Shown: positions 33,901 to 43,272 of the stretch, piece after piece
Layout of the letters: the number at the start of each line of letters is the position of its first letter
Position numbering within the stretch: position 1 is the first letter of the stretch
DNA from: an uncultured Clostridia bacterium
Lineage (GTDB): Bacteria; Bacillota; Clostridia; Christensenellales; Borkfalkiaceae
Reading direction: 5' to 3'
DNA: 47,452 nucleotides
Assembly (NCBI GenBank): GCA_904501795.1
Contig: CAJGCK010000001.1
Coordinates: forward strand, 1-47,452
Notes under the pieces: model-generated
The model's input: only the letters and a program-made list of their open reading frames with translations
The model's database searches: none
Told to the model about the DNA's origin: nothing
Position numbers and translations under genes: made by a program

Positions 33901-35595
33901 TGATTTTTTATATTCTAATGCGTTATTAATAAGTTCTTTAGCGTGCATGATAGAAGTATTACTTTTAACATCCCCACCTGAAAGCCTTACTATTTCATTA
34001 ACTTTTTCATCATCAGTAAGAATTGAAACGATTGTTTTAGTTTTACCATTTTCATCTACCTTTTCGATCAAAACATTATTATCCGCCATAGAAGAAATTT
34101 GTGGTAAATGTGTTATTGCGATAATTTGACGTTCTAGTGAAAGATTATAAAATTTTTGAGCCATGTTTTTTGCAACAACTCCACTTATCCCCGCATCGAT
34201 TTCATCAAAAACAAAGGTTGATATATTATTATGCTTAGCCGTAAGGGTCTTAATCGCAAGCATAAACCTACTCATTTCCCCACCACTTATTACTTCTGAT
34301 AATTTTTTAAGTGGCTCACCTGCGTTTGCAGAGAACTCAAAATCAATTTCATCAAAACCATTTGAAGAAGAAAACTTGCATTCATCAAAACTAGGCTCTT
34401 CCGTAAAAGAAATCTTAAATTCGGCATTAGAAATACTTAATTCTTTTAACGTAGTTATAACGTGCTTACTAAACTCTAAAGCAGTATCCTTTCTTGCGTC
34501 GCTCAATTGCTTATAGATAGAATAAACGTCTTTTTTGCAGTCTAAAATATCTTTATTTATTTTCTCTATGCAATCTTGATAATTTAATAGTTTATCCCTT
34601 TCAATAACAGCGTTATCTAAAAAAGAAAAAACTTCTTCAATAGTATCCCCGTATTTTCTTTTTAATTTTTTAATTAAATCTAAACGCTCTTCAACGTATT
34701 CAGGGTCAACGTCTGCATAATCAAAATCTTCAATACGATTTTGCGCGGTTTGTGATATATCTTCTAGCTCATATACAACCGATGAAACTCTTTCTAATAA
34801 CGAGTTATACTCTTGTGAATAGTTTGAGATATTAGAAATAGCTCTTTCCGCCCCCGACAAGACGTCCAAGGCGCAACCTTCATCAGAAATGCAAGATTTT
34901 AACGTCGATAAGGAAGATAAAATTTTCTCTTGATTATTAAGTTTTTCTTTTATTTGCGATAAATTTTCATCTTCACCGAGCTTAAGATCAGCCTTTTCAA
35001 TCTCATTGATTTGGTAATTAATTAAATCAAGCTTGTTTTCTCTTTCACTTTCAGTCCCGCCAAACTCGTTCAAAGAAGAAATTAAATCTTTTAGAGTATA
35101 AAAAGTATTTTTTAGGTTTTCCTTTATACCGTAAACGAGGTTTCCGCCTAATTTATCTAGAAGATCAAGTTGGTTAGAATTTTTAAGCAAATAAAAATGT
35201 TCGCTTTGTCCATGCACGTCTACTAAAAAGCTGGTAAATTTCCTAACCATACTTAAAGTAACGGTTTCGCCATTAATTTTTACCGTACTTTTACCATCTA
35301 AATTAAACTTTCTAGTAATCAACAAAATTTCATCATATTCTAAATCTAGCGAGTCGTAAATAGATTTAATATCTTCTCTACCCGAAACGTCAAACTCGGC
35401 GGAAACAAAACATTCATTCTCGCCGTGGCGAATCATAGACTTTTCTGCCTTAGCGCCCAAAACAAAATTAAGTGATTCTAAAATCACTGATTTTCCAGAG
35501 CCGGTTTCTCCCGATAATACGTTTAATCCTTTATTAAATTGTATTTTAACGTTGTCAATTAAAGCAACGTTTTTTATGGTTAAACAATTTAGCAT
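33883..35595 (-). CDS. recN: DNA repair protein RecN
   Basis: 570 residues, SMC-like. Walker A GETGSGKSVILES is at about 29-41, a coiled coil spans about 150-370, and the C-terminal ATPase lobe has the signature VISGGEMSRFMLA and Walker B TFVFDEIDAGISG. RecN gathers double-strand-break ends for recombination. Its ATG overlaps the argR stop by one base (TAATG). It is SOS-regulated in some bacteria, but no LexA box is visible directly upstream here, where argR intervenes. Confidence 0.97.
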   Translation of the reverse strand: MLNCLTIKNVALIDNVKIQFNKGLNVLSGETGSGKSVILESLNFVLGAKAEKSMIRHGENECFVSAEFDVSGREDIKSIYDSLDLEYDEILLITRKFNLDGKSTVKINGETVTLSMVRKFTSFLVDVHGQSEHFYLLKNSNQLDLLDKLGGNLVYGIKENLKNTFYTLKDLISSLNEFGGTESERENKLDLINYQINEIEKADLKLGEDENLSQIKEKLNNQEKILSSLSTLKSCISDEGCALDVLSGAERAISNISNYSQEYNSLLERVSSVVYELEDISQTAQNRIEDFDYADVDPEYVEERLDLIKKLKRKYGDTIEEVFSFLDNAVIERDKLLNYQDCIEKINKDILDCKKDVYSIYKQLSDARKDTALEFSKHVITTLKELSISNAEFKISFTEEPSFDECKFSSSNGFDEIDFEFSANAGEPLKKLSEVISGGEMSRFMLAIKTLTAKHNNISTFVFDEIDAGISGVVAKNMAQKFYNLSLERQIIAITHLPQISSMADNNVLIEKVDENGKTKTIVSILTDDEKVNEIVRLSGGDVKSNTSIMHAKELINNALEYKKSIKSQT

Positions 35596-36041
35596 TAAAT
35601 AGACCTTAAAATTTTTACTACAACTTCTGCATCTGAATTAGATTTTGCAACGATTAACAGTGTATCATCACCCGCAATCGTACCTAAAACTTGTGGTAGA
35701 TGCATAGCGTCGATTACCATACCAACCGTATTAGCGTTTCCACTTAAAGTTTTTACAACAATAAGATTGTTTGCCGAAGAAATCGACAAAGTAACTTGAC
35801 GATATAACGACAAAATGTTTTCAGAAATATTATTTTTTGCGGTAGGTGCCTTAATATACTTAAACTTTTTGCTATTACCCGTTGACTTAATAACGTTTAA
35901 TTCCGCCATATCTCTAGATACGGTTGCTTGCGAAACGTTAAAACCTTCATTTATTAAACGTTCAGTTAATTCTTCTTGCGTATCTATTTCAAAATTCTCT
36001 AATAAATATAAAATTTTTTCTAATCTTTGTTTTTTTGACAT
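35595..36041 (-). CDS. argR: Arginine repressor ArgR/AhrC
   Basis: 148 residues. The N-terminal winged helix has SQATVSRDMAELNVIK. The C-terminal arginine-binding hexamerisation domain has IVVKTLSGNANTVGMVIDAM and LGTIAGDDTLLIVAKS. It represses arginine synthesis and activates catabolism in response to arginine. Its place between nadK and recN, one base overlapping recN, is the conserved Firmicute position; no arginine biosynthesis gene is in the window. Confidence 0.95.
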   Translation of the reverse strand: MSKKQRLEKILYLLENFEIDTQEELTERLINEGFNVSQATVSRDMAELNVIKSTGNSKKFKYIKAPTAKNNISENILSLYRQVTLSISSANNLIVVKTLSGNANTVGMVIDAMHLPQVLGTIAGDDTLLIVAKSNSDAEVVVKILRSI

Positions 36042-36048
36042 ATAACAC

Positions 36049-36849
36049 CTAATTAAGTTTTTTCATAAGTTTATCAAAAAAGTTCCAAGAATTTCTTCTT
36101 AAAAACACAACTGAATCTTTTGATTTACTTATAATAATTTTTTCGTTTTCAGAAACTAAAGAAATGAACCTACCATCGATAAAAACACCGGGCAAACAAT
36201 TTTTCTTAATATCAACTTCACAAACAGAATCAGCCGAATAAATGATTGGTCTATGATGAAGCGAATGCGCGCATATAGGCGTAATAGAAAACGCGTTTAT
36301 TCCTGGCGCTAATATTGCGCCATTAGATGAAAGCGAATATGCGGTTGAGCCCGTAGGAGTACACACAATAACACCGTCACCAACTATTTTATCAACGTAA
36401 CTTTCGTTAATTTTAACGTCTAAATTAATAATATGTGCTGATAAATTTTGCGCATATACACGCTGAATAACAATTTCATTTAAAGCTATATATGATTTAT
36501 CGTTAAAAGTAACGTCTAGCGCAGTTCTTAAATCAGTAACGAGAGCACTTTGCGAAAACAATGATATCGCGGTTTCAATTTCAGTACATTCGAACTCTGT
36601 TAAAAAGCCAACCTTTCCAGCGTTAATGCCAATAATAGGTATATTATTTAAACAAGAAAAAGAGCATAAATCTAATATAGTTCCGTCACCACCTATAACG
36701 AATAGCGCGGAAGCCGAAGTCCTTTTTTCAAGGTCGTCATCAAAAAGCTCGCTAAATTCTATGCCGTATTTTTCAAAAGATTTTATTAATATAGTTGAAT
36801 ATTTTTTTTCAACGTCTTTATCTTTATTTCTATAATACAAAACCTTCAT
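36049..36849 (-). CDS. nadK: NAD kinase
   Basis: 266 residues. It phosphorylates NAD to NADP. The GGDGTILD motif (about residues 54-61), GINAGKVGFLTEF and the conserved CTPTGSTAYSLSSNGAI block are all present. It sits 7 bases upstream of argR in the string tlyA-nadK-argR-recN. Nothing is unusual in length or motifs. Confidence 0.96.
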   Translation of the reverse strand: MKVLYYRNKDKDVEKKYSTILIKSFEKYGIEFSELFDDDLEKRTSASALFVIGGDGTILDLCSFSCLNNIPIIGINAGKVGFLTEFECTEIETAISLFSQSALVTDLRTALDVTFNDKSYIALNEIVIQRVYAQNLSAHIINLDVKINESYVDKIVGDGVIVCTPTGSTAYSLSSNGAILAPGINAFSITPICAHSLHHRPIIYSADSVCEVDIKKNCLPGVFIDGRFISLVSENEKIIISKSKDSVVFLRRNSWNFFDKLMKKLN

Positions 36850-36930
36850 ATTATCACCTAATTAAAGAATAACACTTTTTTAATAAAAACACAATAAAAA
36901 TGAATAATTTTTTGAATACTTTTTAAATAT

Positions 36931-37689
36931 TCAATAATCGTAGTTCAAATAGTCGAAAATTTCGCCATCACCTTTTTTTAGTAAAAGCAAGTATTCTACG
37001 TTTTTATCAGCGTAAATCGGGGCTTTTGTTAATTTAAGTGGTGTAAAATTATATTTTATTGCATTTTCAATTATTTTAATACATGCATTTTTTCTTGTAT
37101 TTGAATTTCTAATAATTCCATTTTTAAAATTTGTTCTTTTATCAGTCTCAAACTGTGGTTTAATCAATAAAATAACGTAGCCAGTTTGTTTTAACACGTT
37201 AAAAAAAATCGGAAAAAAAGACGTTGAAGATATAAAACTTAAATCGCACACTATCAAATCTATCTCGCTTCTAAAACTTTCTTTGGTTATTAATTTAGCA
37301 TTTGTTATAATAGGAACAACTTTTTCATTCGTTTTTAATGAATAATGAAGCAAATCGTCATTCAAATCAATTGCATATACAAGTTTAGCACCTCTTTGCA
37401 ACAAACAATCTGTAAAACCACCCGTGCTAGCACCAAAATCAGCACATATAAAATTTTTAACATCAAAGTTAAAATCTTCTAAGGCTTTTTTCATTTTATA
37501 TCCACCTTGTGAAACGAATTTGTCTAAAAACTTATATTCAATTTTAACTTCATTTTCTTCATCAATTTTATAAGAAGGTTTAGTAACTTTAACGCCGTTA
37601 ACGTAAATCTCCCCCCTTAAAATCGCATTAAGGGCTTTATTCCTTGATTCAAATACCTTTTTATTAAGCAAATAAACGTCTAATCTCAT
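36931..37689 (-). CDS. tlyA: TlyA-family rRNA methyltransferase / S4-FtsJ protein (YqxC)
   Basis: 252 residues from ATG 37689, giving the canonical MRLDVYLLNKKVFESRNKA start. An S4 RNA-binding domain (about 1-60) is followed by a Rossmann methyltransferase with the SAM-binding GASTGGFTDCLLQRGA and the DLSFISSTSF block. The family includes ribosomal 2'-O-methyltransferases and haemolysin-like annotations; I favour the rRNA methyltransferase reading. No Shine-Dalgarno precedes the ATG because the ispA terminator lies immediately upstream; how it is translated is unclear. Confidence 0.92.
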   Translation of the reverse strand: MRLDVYLLNKKVFESRNKALNAILRGEIYVNGVKVTKPSYKIDEENEVKIEYKFLDKFVSQGGYKMKKALEDFNFDVKNFICADFGASTGGFTDCLLQRGAKLVYAIDLNDDLLHYSLKTNEKVVPIITNAKLITKESFRSEIDLIVCDLSFISSTSFFPIFFNVLKQTGYVILLIKPQFETDKRTNFKNGIIRNSNTRKNACIKIIENAIKYNFTPLKLTKAPIYADKNVEYLLLLKKGDGEIFDYLNYDY

Positions 37690-37691
37690 AA

Positions 37692-37727
37692 TTAAAAATA
37701 AAAACACGTTAAAGTGTTTTTATTTGT
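37692..37727 (-). terminator. Terminator-like hairpin at the ispA stop
   Basis: Arms AAATAAAAACAC (37696-37707) and GTGTTTTTATTT (37714-37725) with a 6-base loop, T-rich after it on the minus strand. It covers the ispA stop codon and ends 6 bases before the tlyA ATG. Confidence 0.75.
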
Positions 37728-38592
37728 TCCTTTTATATATTTTTTTTGTAAATTCAATTAAAAAATCACTATTTGGTATCGTCTTTAATAAATCAATACA
37801 TTTAAAATAACATTCATCTAATAAAGATAACGCCTTATCCACCCCATAAACTTTAATTGCCGTTAATTTATCCGCCTTTTCATCTTTATTAGGGGTTTTT
37901 CCTATGATACTAAAATCACCTTTATAATCTAAAAAATCATCAGTAATTTGAAACATAAACCCTAAAAGAAAACCATACTCTTTTAACTTATCAAAATAAA
38001 CGCGATTTGCAAGAGAAGACGCCATCAACAACGGTGCAGTCAACAATTTAGAAGTTTTATTTATATAAATGTTTTCTAAATCTTCTTTAGTTGGGTTACT
38101 ATTCTTTTCATTTTTCAAGTCCAAAACTTGACCGAGAATCATGCCCTTCGCTCCAGCATAGTCAAACAATAGTTTAACGGCATTAATATAATTTTCATTA
38201 CATTCCCCACTCAAAGCAACTTCTATAGCGAGATTTAATAGAGCATCTCCACAAAGGACACCAAGTTCTTCGCCAAATTTTTTGTGAGTAGACAACTTGC
38301 CACGCCTATAATCATCGTTATCCATGCAAGGCAAATCATCATGAACTAAAGAATAGGCGTGTATAAACTCGTTTGCCAGACATAAAGGCACAACCTTTTC
38401 TAAGGGAATTCCTAACGTTTCGGCAGTTGCCAAACAAAGCGTCGGTCTAACCCTCTTTCCACCGTCAATAACTGAATATTTTATCATTTCGGCGAGTTCG
38501 GGTAAACAATTTTTCGAATATGAATTCAAAAATTCTTCTAATTTATCATTAAAATAAGAAATATAAAAATTTAATTTTTTATCAAATTCCAT
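37720..38592 (-). CDS. ispA: Polyprenyl (farnesyl/geranylgeranyl) diphosphate synthase
   Basis: 290 residues. The first aspartate-rich motif is in LVHDDLPCMDNDDYRRG, and the second is DDFLD in FQITDDFLDYKGD. The GGKRVRP motif at about 44-50 binds isopentenyl diphosphate. It makes the short prenyl chains feeding undecaprenyl and quinone synthesis. The insertion between the first aspartates is of the bacterial FPP-synthase type. It overlaps folD by 11 bases; the xseA, xseB and dxs genes often found around it are absent. Confidence 0.95.
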   Translation of the reverse strand: MEFDKKLNFYISYFNDKLEEFLNSYSKNCLPELAEMIKYSVIDGGKRVRPTLCLATAETLGIPLEKVVPLCLANEFIHAYSLVHDDLPCMDNDDYRRGKLSTHKKFGEELGVLCGDALLNLAIEVALSGECNENYINAVKLLFDYAGAKGMILGQVLDLKNEKNSNPTKEDLENIYINKTSKLLTAPLLMASSLANRVYFDKLKEYGFLLGFMFQITDDFLDYKGDFSIIGKTPNKDEKADKLTAIKVYGVDKALSLLDECYFKCIDLLKTIPNSDFLIEFTKKIYKRNK

Positions 38593-39439
38593 TATCTTCC
38601 CTTCTTAAAGCTGACAAATAAGTATTTTCAAGCAACATAGCAATCGTCATTGGTCCTACCCCACCCGGTACAGGCGTTATAAAAGATGCTTTTTTTGAAA
38701 CGTATTCATAATCAACGTCGCCAACAAGACCTGCTTCGGTTCTATTTATACCAACGTCGATAACAACTGCGCCATCTTTAACCATATCTTCAGTAATGAA
38801 TTTTGGTCTACCGATTGCCGCAACCAAAACGTCGGCTGAAGAGCAAACTTCTTTAAGGTTTTTTGTTTTGCTATGACAAATTGTTACTGTGCAATTTTTT
38901 TGAAGCAAAAGCATTGCCATAGGTTTTCCAACAATATTACTTCTACCAACGACAACAGCACTCTTACCTTCAAGGTCAATACCTTCGTACTCTAACATTT
39001 TGATTACCCCAAATGGAGTACAAGCAATAGTAGATTCTTGTCCTAATAAAAGTTTACCGACGTTTTCAGGCAAAAATCCATCAACGTCTTTTTCAGGCGC
39101 AATATGTTTTAAGATATTGTTTTCAGATAAATGTTTAGGAAGTGGTAATTGAACTAAAATTCCATCAACCGAATTGTCGGAAGAAAGTGTTTTAACAAGC
39201 TCAATAACCTGTTCTTCAGTTGAATTCTCAGGCAAATAATACGCCAAAGACTTCATCCCAACGTATTCAGTTGATAAAATCTTGTTTTTAACGTAAACCT
39301 TTGAAGCTGGGTTTTCGCCAACCAAAATAACCGCTAAGCTTATTTTTCTGCCAAATTTTGTTTCAAAAGAAGCTACTTTTTCTTTTAGTTGTTCTTTTAT
39401 TGATTGAGAAATTTCTTTACCACTTATAATTTTTGCCAT
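38582..39439 (-). CDS. folD: Bifunctional methylenetetrahydrofolate dehydrogenase/cyclohydrolase
   Basis: 285 residues. It interconverts 5,10-methylene-, methenyl- and 10-formyl-tetrahydrofolate. The substrate lysine is in ASKVYVKNKI (about 48-57). Also present are VDGILVQLPLPKHL, DVDGFLPENVG and the NADP-binding GRSNIVGKPMAMLL. The C-terminal PGGVGPMTIAMLLENT is standard. It lies 2 bases downstream of nusB. Confidence 0.97.
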   Translation of the reverse strand: MAKIISGKEISQSIKEQLKEKVASFETKFGRKISLAVILVGENPASKVYVKNKILSTEYVGMKSLAYYLPENSTEEQVIELVKTLSSDNSVDGILVQLPLPKHLSENNILKHIAPEKDVDGFLPENVGKLLLGQESTIACTPFGVIKMLEYEGIDLEGKSAVVVGRSNIVGKPMAMLLLQKNCTVTICHSKTKNLKEVCSSADVLVAAIGRPKFITEDMVKDGAVVIDVGINRTEAGLVGDVDYEYVSKKASFITPVPGGVGPMTIAMLLENTYLSALRREDNGI

Positions 39440-39441
39440 AA

Positions 39442-39843
39442 CTAATTTCTCCCTATATTTTTACAGTATTTAGCAAGAATTCCATTGACAAAATCCGTGC
39501 TTTTTTCAGACGAATATTTAGAAACGAGTTTTAATGCTTCGTCTACAATAACAGGTACTGGAGTATTAGGATAATTTTCTAACTCTGCAATACCTATCAT
39601 AAGAGCACATTTATCAGATGAAAATATTCTATTTAAGTCGTAGCCTATTGATAAATCTTTTATTACATCTAAATATTTATTAGAGTTATTATTGATATAA
39701 GACAAAAGTTCGTTTGCAAATGAAAAATCAGCTTCGTTTAGCTTTGCATCTTTTGACATAACAATAAAAAGCTCCTCATCGCCTGGATTGAAGAGCTGTG
39801 AAAAAATATACTTAAAAACAACTTCTCTTGCTAAACTTCTCAT
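39442..39843 (-). CDS. nusB: Transcription antitermination factor NusB
   Basis: 133 residues from ATG 39843, with AGGAAA upstream; a longer frame to 39900 overlaps the upstream gene and gives an atypical start. MRSLAREVVFKYIFSQLFN and the C-terminal VIVDEALKLVSKYSSEKSTDFVNGIL are the NusB signatures. It acts with NusE (S10) in rRNA antitermination. It starts 1 base after the Asp23-family gene in the conserved yqhY-nusB-folD order. Confidence 0.94.
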   Translation of the reverse strand: MRSLAREVVFKYIFSQLFNPGDEELFIVMSKDAKLNEADFSFANELLSYINNNSNKYLDVIKDLSIGYDLNRIFSSDKCALMIGIAELENYPNTPVPVIVDEALKLVSKYSSEKSTDFVNGILAKYCKNIGRN

Positions 39844-39844
39844 T

Positions 39845-40225
39845 TTAATTTTCCTGTGTGGTCGGGCGTGCGGACACAATTTTTTCATCAAGTAACCCAT
39901 CTACGTTTACGTTTACGCTAAGAACGTGATAATCCGTCATAGATTCGATATTGTGTCTTATCGATTCTTGTATTTTAAACGCCATATCGGGAACACGGTT
40001 TTGAATACCCATTTTAACCGAAACGTTTACGTGAACACCTTTCTTATCAAAAACTACGTCTATAAGTTTCTTTTTCGAATTTTTATCAACACCAATACCT
40101 ATCGAACAAAGTTCAACTTCATCTATTTCAGTAACGGTTAACTCAACGATATTTTCAATAATACCACTGCTATAAACGATTTTGCCAACTTTTTCTTTAG
40201 GTATTAATTTTTTGAAACGCGCCAT
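39845..40225 (-). CDS. Asp23/Gls24 family protein (YqhY)
   Basis: 126 residues of the alkaline-shock-protein fold: GIIENIVELTVTEIDEVELCSIG, then VHVNVSVKMGIQNRVPDMAFKIQESIRHNIESMT. YqhY-type members sit upstream of nusB and are linked to control of acetyl-CoA carboxylase and the envelope in Firmicutes. It starts 76 bases after spoIIIAH with its own Shine-Dalgarno (AGGTGAG), so it is probably a separate vegetative unit. Confidence 0.9.
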   Translation of the reverse strand: MARFKKLIPKEKVGKIVYSSGIIENIVELTVTEIDEVELCSIGIGVDKNSKKKLIDVVFDKKGVHVNVSVKMGIQNRVPDMAFKIQESIRHNIESMTDYHVLSVNVNVDGLLDEKIVSARPTTQEN

Positions 40226-40301
40226 AAACTCACCTTTTTTACAAAAAAGAATTTTTTACGCTTCTATTTTAACACAAATTATTTAATTTGCATAGTGTTT
40301 T

Positions 40302-40781
40302 TTAAGAAATAGGAATAATTTTTACGTTTTCAGGCGACCCTAAATTCTCTTCTTGTATTATCGTGTATATTTTTATAGCGTCGTCAGGTGTTAGTTCGGG
40401 TGTCTTAGCTATTACGTTTACGTTTTGCGAATCTATACCTATAACAACTACAACGTCTTCAAATCCGTAAGCTTTAATTAAATTTTCTAGCAACATTTCC
40501 CTTTCAGTAATTAGTGTTAGTTGTTGTTTTAATGCTATTGCATCGCTAACATCCACGTTAGAAGAATTTGCCGAAGCAATTATCGCATCTAATTGAAGCA
40601 ACTCTTCGTTCCTAGTATTATAGCGTTCTGCTCTATATTGAGTAAAATAATTTGCTGAACTAGAAACAAATGTGTCTTCTGTGCCTTTCGGCTCGCCGGT
40701 AATAACAAAATTAAATATTGCTGTTACGGCTAATAAAGCGATCATGCATGATAAAATAATAATCTTTTTCTTTTTTGACAT
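40302..40781 (-). CDS. spoIIIAH: Stage III sporulation protein AH
   Basis: 159 residues: a membrane anchor (about 6-27), a coiled region rich in Asn/Arg/Glu, and a C-terminal ring-building domain (about 90-159) with FEDVVVVIGIDSQNVNVIAK and PDDAIKIYTIIQ. It spans the mother-cell side of the feeding-tube channel and binds forespore SpoIIQ. It is the last gene of the spoIIIA operon, 11 bases from spoIIIAG. Confidence 0.93.
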   Translation of the reverse strand: MSKKKKIIILSCMIALLAVTAIFNFVITGEPKGTEDTFVSSSANYFTQYRAERYNTRNEELLQLDAIIASANSSNVDVSDAIALKQQLTLITEREMLLENLIKAYGFEDVVVVIGIDSQNVNVIAKTPELTPDDAIKIYTIIQEENLGSPENVKIIPIS

Positions 40782-40792
40782 AATGTTCTCCT

Positions 40793-41278
40793 TTAATTCA
40801 TTGTTAATACTTCAATTTGGTTTACGTTTATATCAAGTAGTGATACCGTAGCTTGCTGAATTTTTGATAATACCGCTATATTTTTCGCACCTTCAGCAAC
40901 AATAAGTACCCCTATAATTTTTGGAAATTTTTCTTTTAGAACCACAACGTTACCGTTAACTAATATTGGCGTTTCAGTAGTTTCCGTTCCCGACCCGTTT
41001 GTTATAGTAACTTTTTTCATAGCAACAACCGTTTCCATACCGGACTCTACCGTAATTGCCACCGAAACTTTTCCCGCACCTTCTACGTTTGATAATACAC
41101 TAGATAATTTTGATTCTAGCTCGGAAACGTAATCCGTCGTTTCTAAATTTTTGTTAGGTTTTACACTAACCATAAATATAGTGATAATAATTAAAACAAT
41201 TATTAATATCGTTAGTATAACTCTAATAAATTTATTGTTTTTTATTACTTGAATTATTTTTTCAAACATTTTATACAA
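40793..41278 (-). CDS. spoIIIAG: Stage III sporulation protein AG
   Basis: 161 residues with one membrane helix (about 16-38) and a ring-forming RBM domain containing LESKLSSVLSNVEGAGKVSVAITVESG and a final KIQQATVSLLDINVNQIEVLTM. In Bacillus it forms a large ring in the mother-cell to forespore channel. The start may be ATG 41278 or the internal ATG three codons later; both overlap the spoIIIAF stop. Confidence 0.93.
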   Translation of the reverse strand: MYKMFEKIIQVIKNNKFIRVILTILIIVLIIITIFMVSVKPNKNLETTDYVSELESKLSSVLSNVEGAGKVSVAITVESGMETVVAMKKVTITNGSGTETTETPILVNGNVVVLKEKFPKIIGVLIVAEGAKNIAVLSKIQQATVSLLDINVNQIEVLTMN

Positions 41279-41741
41279 CTTTTATTAATTCTTTATCAAT
41301 TTGAACACACTCGAGAACTTTTTCTTTAACGTCTTCGATAATATCTATATGCTCTTCGTTTGAATTTATAACCGAATTATTCAAGTCTACAACTACTTTT
41401 TTTATAACATAGTTATAAAATTTGTCGATTTCATACTCAATGGTTACACTTTCAAAACAATCATATCCTTCTAATACTTTTTCAACATTCTCTTTTATAT
41501 ATTCGGTTTTTTTATCAAAAATAAATTCTATATAATTTTTTTGAAAGGGAATTTCAACTGTCGCGTTTTCAAAACTAAAATTTGAAAAATCAATCTTTAA
41601 AACTGGTGACACAATAGCAATAGATATTATTATTGAAAACAATCCCTTTAAAAAGCCGTTTAGTTTACCTTCGGGAATAATGTAGCCTGAAAGCACCGAA
41701 ATCATAACTAAGGAAAAAACACTTATCACCCATTCTCTCAT
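41271..41741 (-). CDS. spoIIIAF: Stage III sporulation protein AF
   Basis: 156 residues from ATG 41741, giving the family start MREWVISVFSLVMISVLSGYIIPEG. Two N-terminal membrane helices are followed by a soluble RBM-like domain with FESVTIEYEIDKFYNYVIKKVVVDL. The longer open frame to 41858 overlaps spoIIIAE and is rejected because only the shorter start gives the conserved N-terminus. It starts 2 bases after spoIIIAE. Confidence 0.92.
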   Translation of the reverse strand: MREWVISVFSLVMISVLSGYIIPEGKLNGFLKGLFSIIISIAIVSPVLKIDFSNFSFENATVEIPFQKNYIEFIFDKKTEYIKENVEKVLEGYDCFESVTIEYEIDKFYNYVIKKVVVDLNNSVINSNEEHIDIIEDVKEKVLECVQIDKELIKVV

Positions 41742-41743
41742 AT

Positions 41744-42895
41744 CTAAATAATATAATTTGCCGAAAAAATTATTAGTAATACAACTATAAAAAACAAAAA
41801 AAACACAAATAAAACACAAACTAAAAAATAAGTTACTGATTTTGATGCTTCGGCACACACGTTACAAAGCTTTTGGTTAGCAAAAGGCTCTATTAAGGCC
41901 GATAAAAACTTTAATAACAATGAAAACACAATTATTTCTATTAATGGCGACAATAAAAGCGAAAATATATATATTAACGAAGAAGCGCCTATTGCGTTTT
42001 TAATCAAAACGCTTCCTGCAACCACAACGTCAAAGCCATCTTTTAAAAAGCCACCAATTAATGGAATAGAATTAGATATAGCATATTTAACTGCTTTTAT
42101 AGAAATTCCGTCAAACGTTGCACTTGCTATACCCTGTACTGTAACGAACAAACCGAAGACAGTTATTGTAAGACCGATTATCCACTTAATTAAACTGTTA
42201 AAAAAGTTTGAAAATCTTTTTATCCTTACTGAGTCTGAAAACTCATTCATTACAGAAAAAATACAACTAAGCAAAACCAACGGCATTACAACATTAACTA
42301 TTATTTGAGTAATTAGCCCTGACAATATAAAGACGCTAGGCTTAAACACCCCTACCGAAACGTTCCCACCAGACGCAATCATTAAGCTTAATAAAATTGG
42401 CGAAACTATTTGATTAAAAGTACTTATTGAATTGATTAAATATAAGGTTTTATCATACAAATCATAAATTTGTGTTGAAAATAATAATAAAACCCCTATT
42501 ATCCCTACAAAAAATATAACGGAAGATATTTCATTTGAAAAGAAACTACCCTTAAAACTTTCAACAAGACCACAAAAAATTGCAATTGCAAAAATTGAAA
42601 TTAAAATAGGTAAAGAATTTTTTGAAGAATTAATAAATAAGTTAAGTATATATTGAAAAACACTATTAAAATCTAGCGAAAATTCGCCCTTTATCATTTT
42701 TTCAAGGTTAATTATAAGCCCGTCGCCAAAATTATTCGAATTATTTTCAATAAACTCTTTTAACTCGGATAAATCAATTTTTCCTAACTGTTCAGTAATA
42801 TTATCCGTTAATGCATCGGCATGAACGATATTTATAGGAGAAATAAAATTAAAAATTATAAAAAATAAAGGAATTAATATAATAAATTTTTTCAA
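41744..42895 (-). CDS. spoIIIAE: Stage III sporulation protein AE
   Basis: 383 residues: signal peptide (about 1-26, ending VHADA) and about eight membrane helices. The GLTITVFGLFVTVQGIASATFDGISIKAVKYAISNSIPLIGGFLKDGFD region is the core of the SpoIIIAE family, a presumed permease-like part of the feeding channel (this stretch lies at about residues 240-288). It starts at TTG 42895 with only a weak ribosome-binding site, 4 bases after the spoIIIAD stop. Confidence 0.93.
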   Translation of the reverse strand: MKKFIILIPLFFIIFNFISPINIVHADALTDNITEQLGKIDLSELKEFIENNSNNFGDGLIINLEKMIKGEFSLDFNSVFQYILNLFINSSKNSLPILISIFAIAIFCGLVESFKGSFFSNEISSVIFFVGIIGVLLLFSTQIYDLYDKTLYLINSISTFNQIVSPILLSLMIASGGNVSVGVFKPSVFILSGLITQIIVNVVMPLVLLSCIFSVMNEFSDSVRIKRFSNFFNSLIKWIIGLTITVFGLFVTVQGIASATFDGISIKAVKYAISNSIPLIGGFLKDGFDVVVAGSVLIKNAIGASSLIYIFSLLLSPLIEIIVFSLLLKFLSALIEPFANQKLCNVCAEASKSVTYFLVCVLFVFFLFFIVVLLIIFSANYII

Positions 42896-42899
42896 TTAA

Positions 42900-43271
42900 T
42901 TAAGCACCTATCAACTCTAACAAAGAATAAAATATTGGTATCGAAATAGATAATATAATTATTTTTCCTGCAAAAACAACCTTACTGGCCAAACTTTTAA
43001 TTCCAAAATCTTCTATAATGTTGGCACCGAATTCAAACACAAAACCTATTGAAGTAGCCTTAAAAACCGTTTTAACAATAGCATTGTCTAAATTTGTCAA
43101 TCCAATAAGTTTATTTATAAACCCATAAACGTTATTGAAATGATCAAGAAGCATAAAAATCACAATTATGCATGACATAATTATACACAAATTCGATAGT
43201 TCTTTATTGATTATTTTTAAGTATATAATCAATATTGCACACACTATAGAAACAAGTACTATTTTAAACAT
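42900..43271 (-). CDS. spoIIIAD: Stage III sporulation protein AD
   Basis: 123 residues with four predicted membrane helices, ending in FAGKIIILSISIPIFYSLLELI. It pairs with SpoIIIAC in the mother-cell membrane part of the channel and begins 1 base after spoIIIAC. Length and position are typical for the operon. Confidence 0.93.
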   Translation of the reverse strand: MFKIVLVSIVCAILIIYLKIINKELSNLCIIMSCIIVIFMLLDHFNNVYGFINKLIGLTNLDNAIVKTVFKATSIGFVFEFGANIIEDFGIKSLASKVVFAGKIIILSISIPIFYSLLELIGA

Positions 43272-43272
43272 T

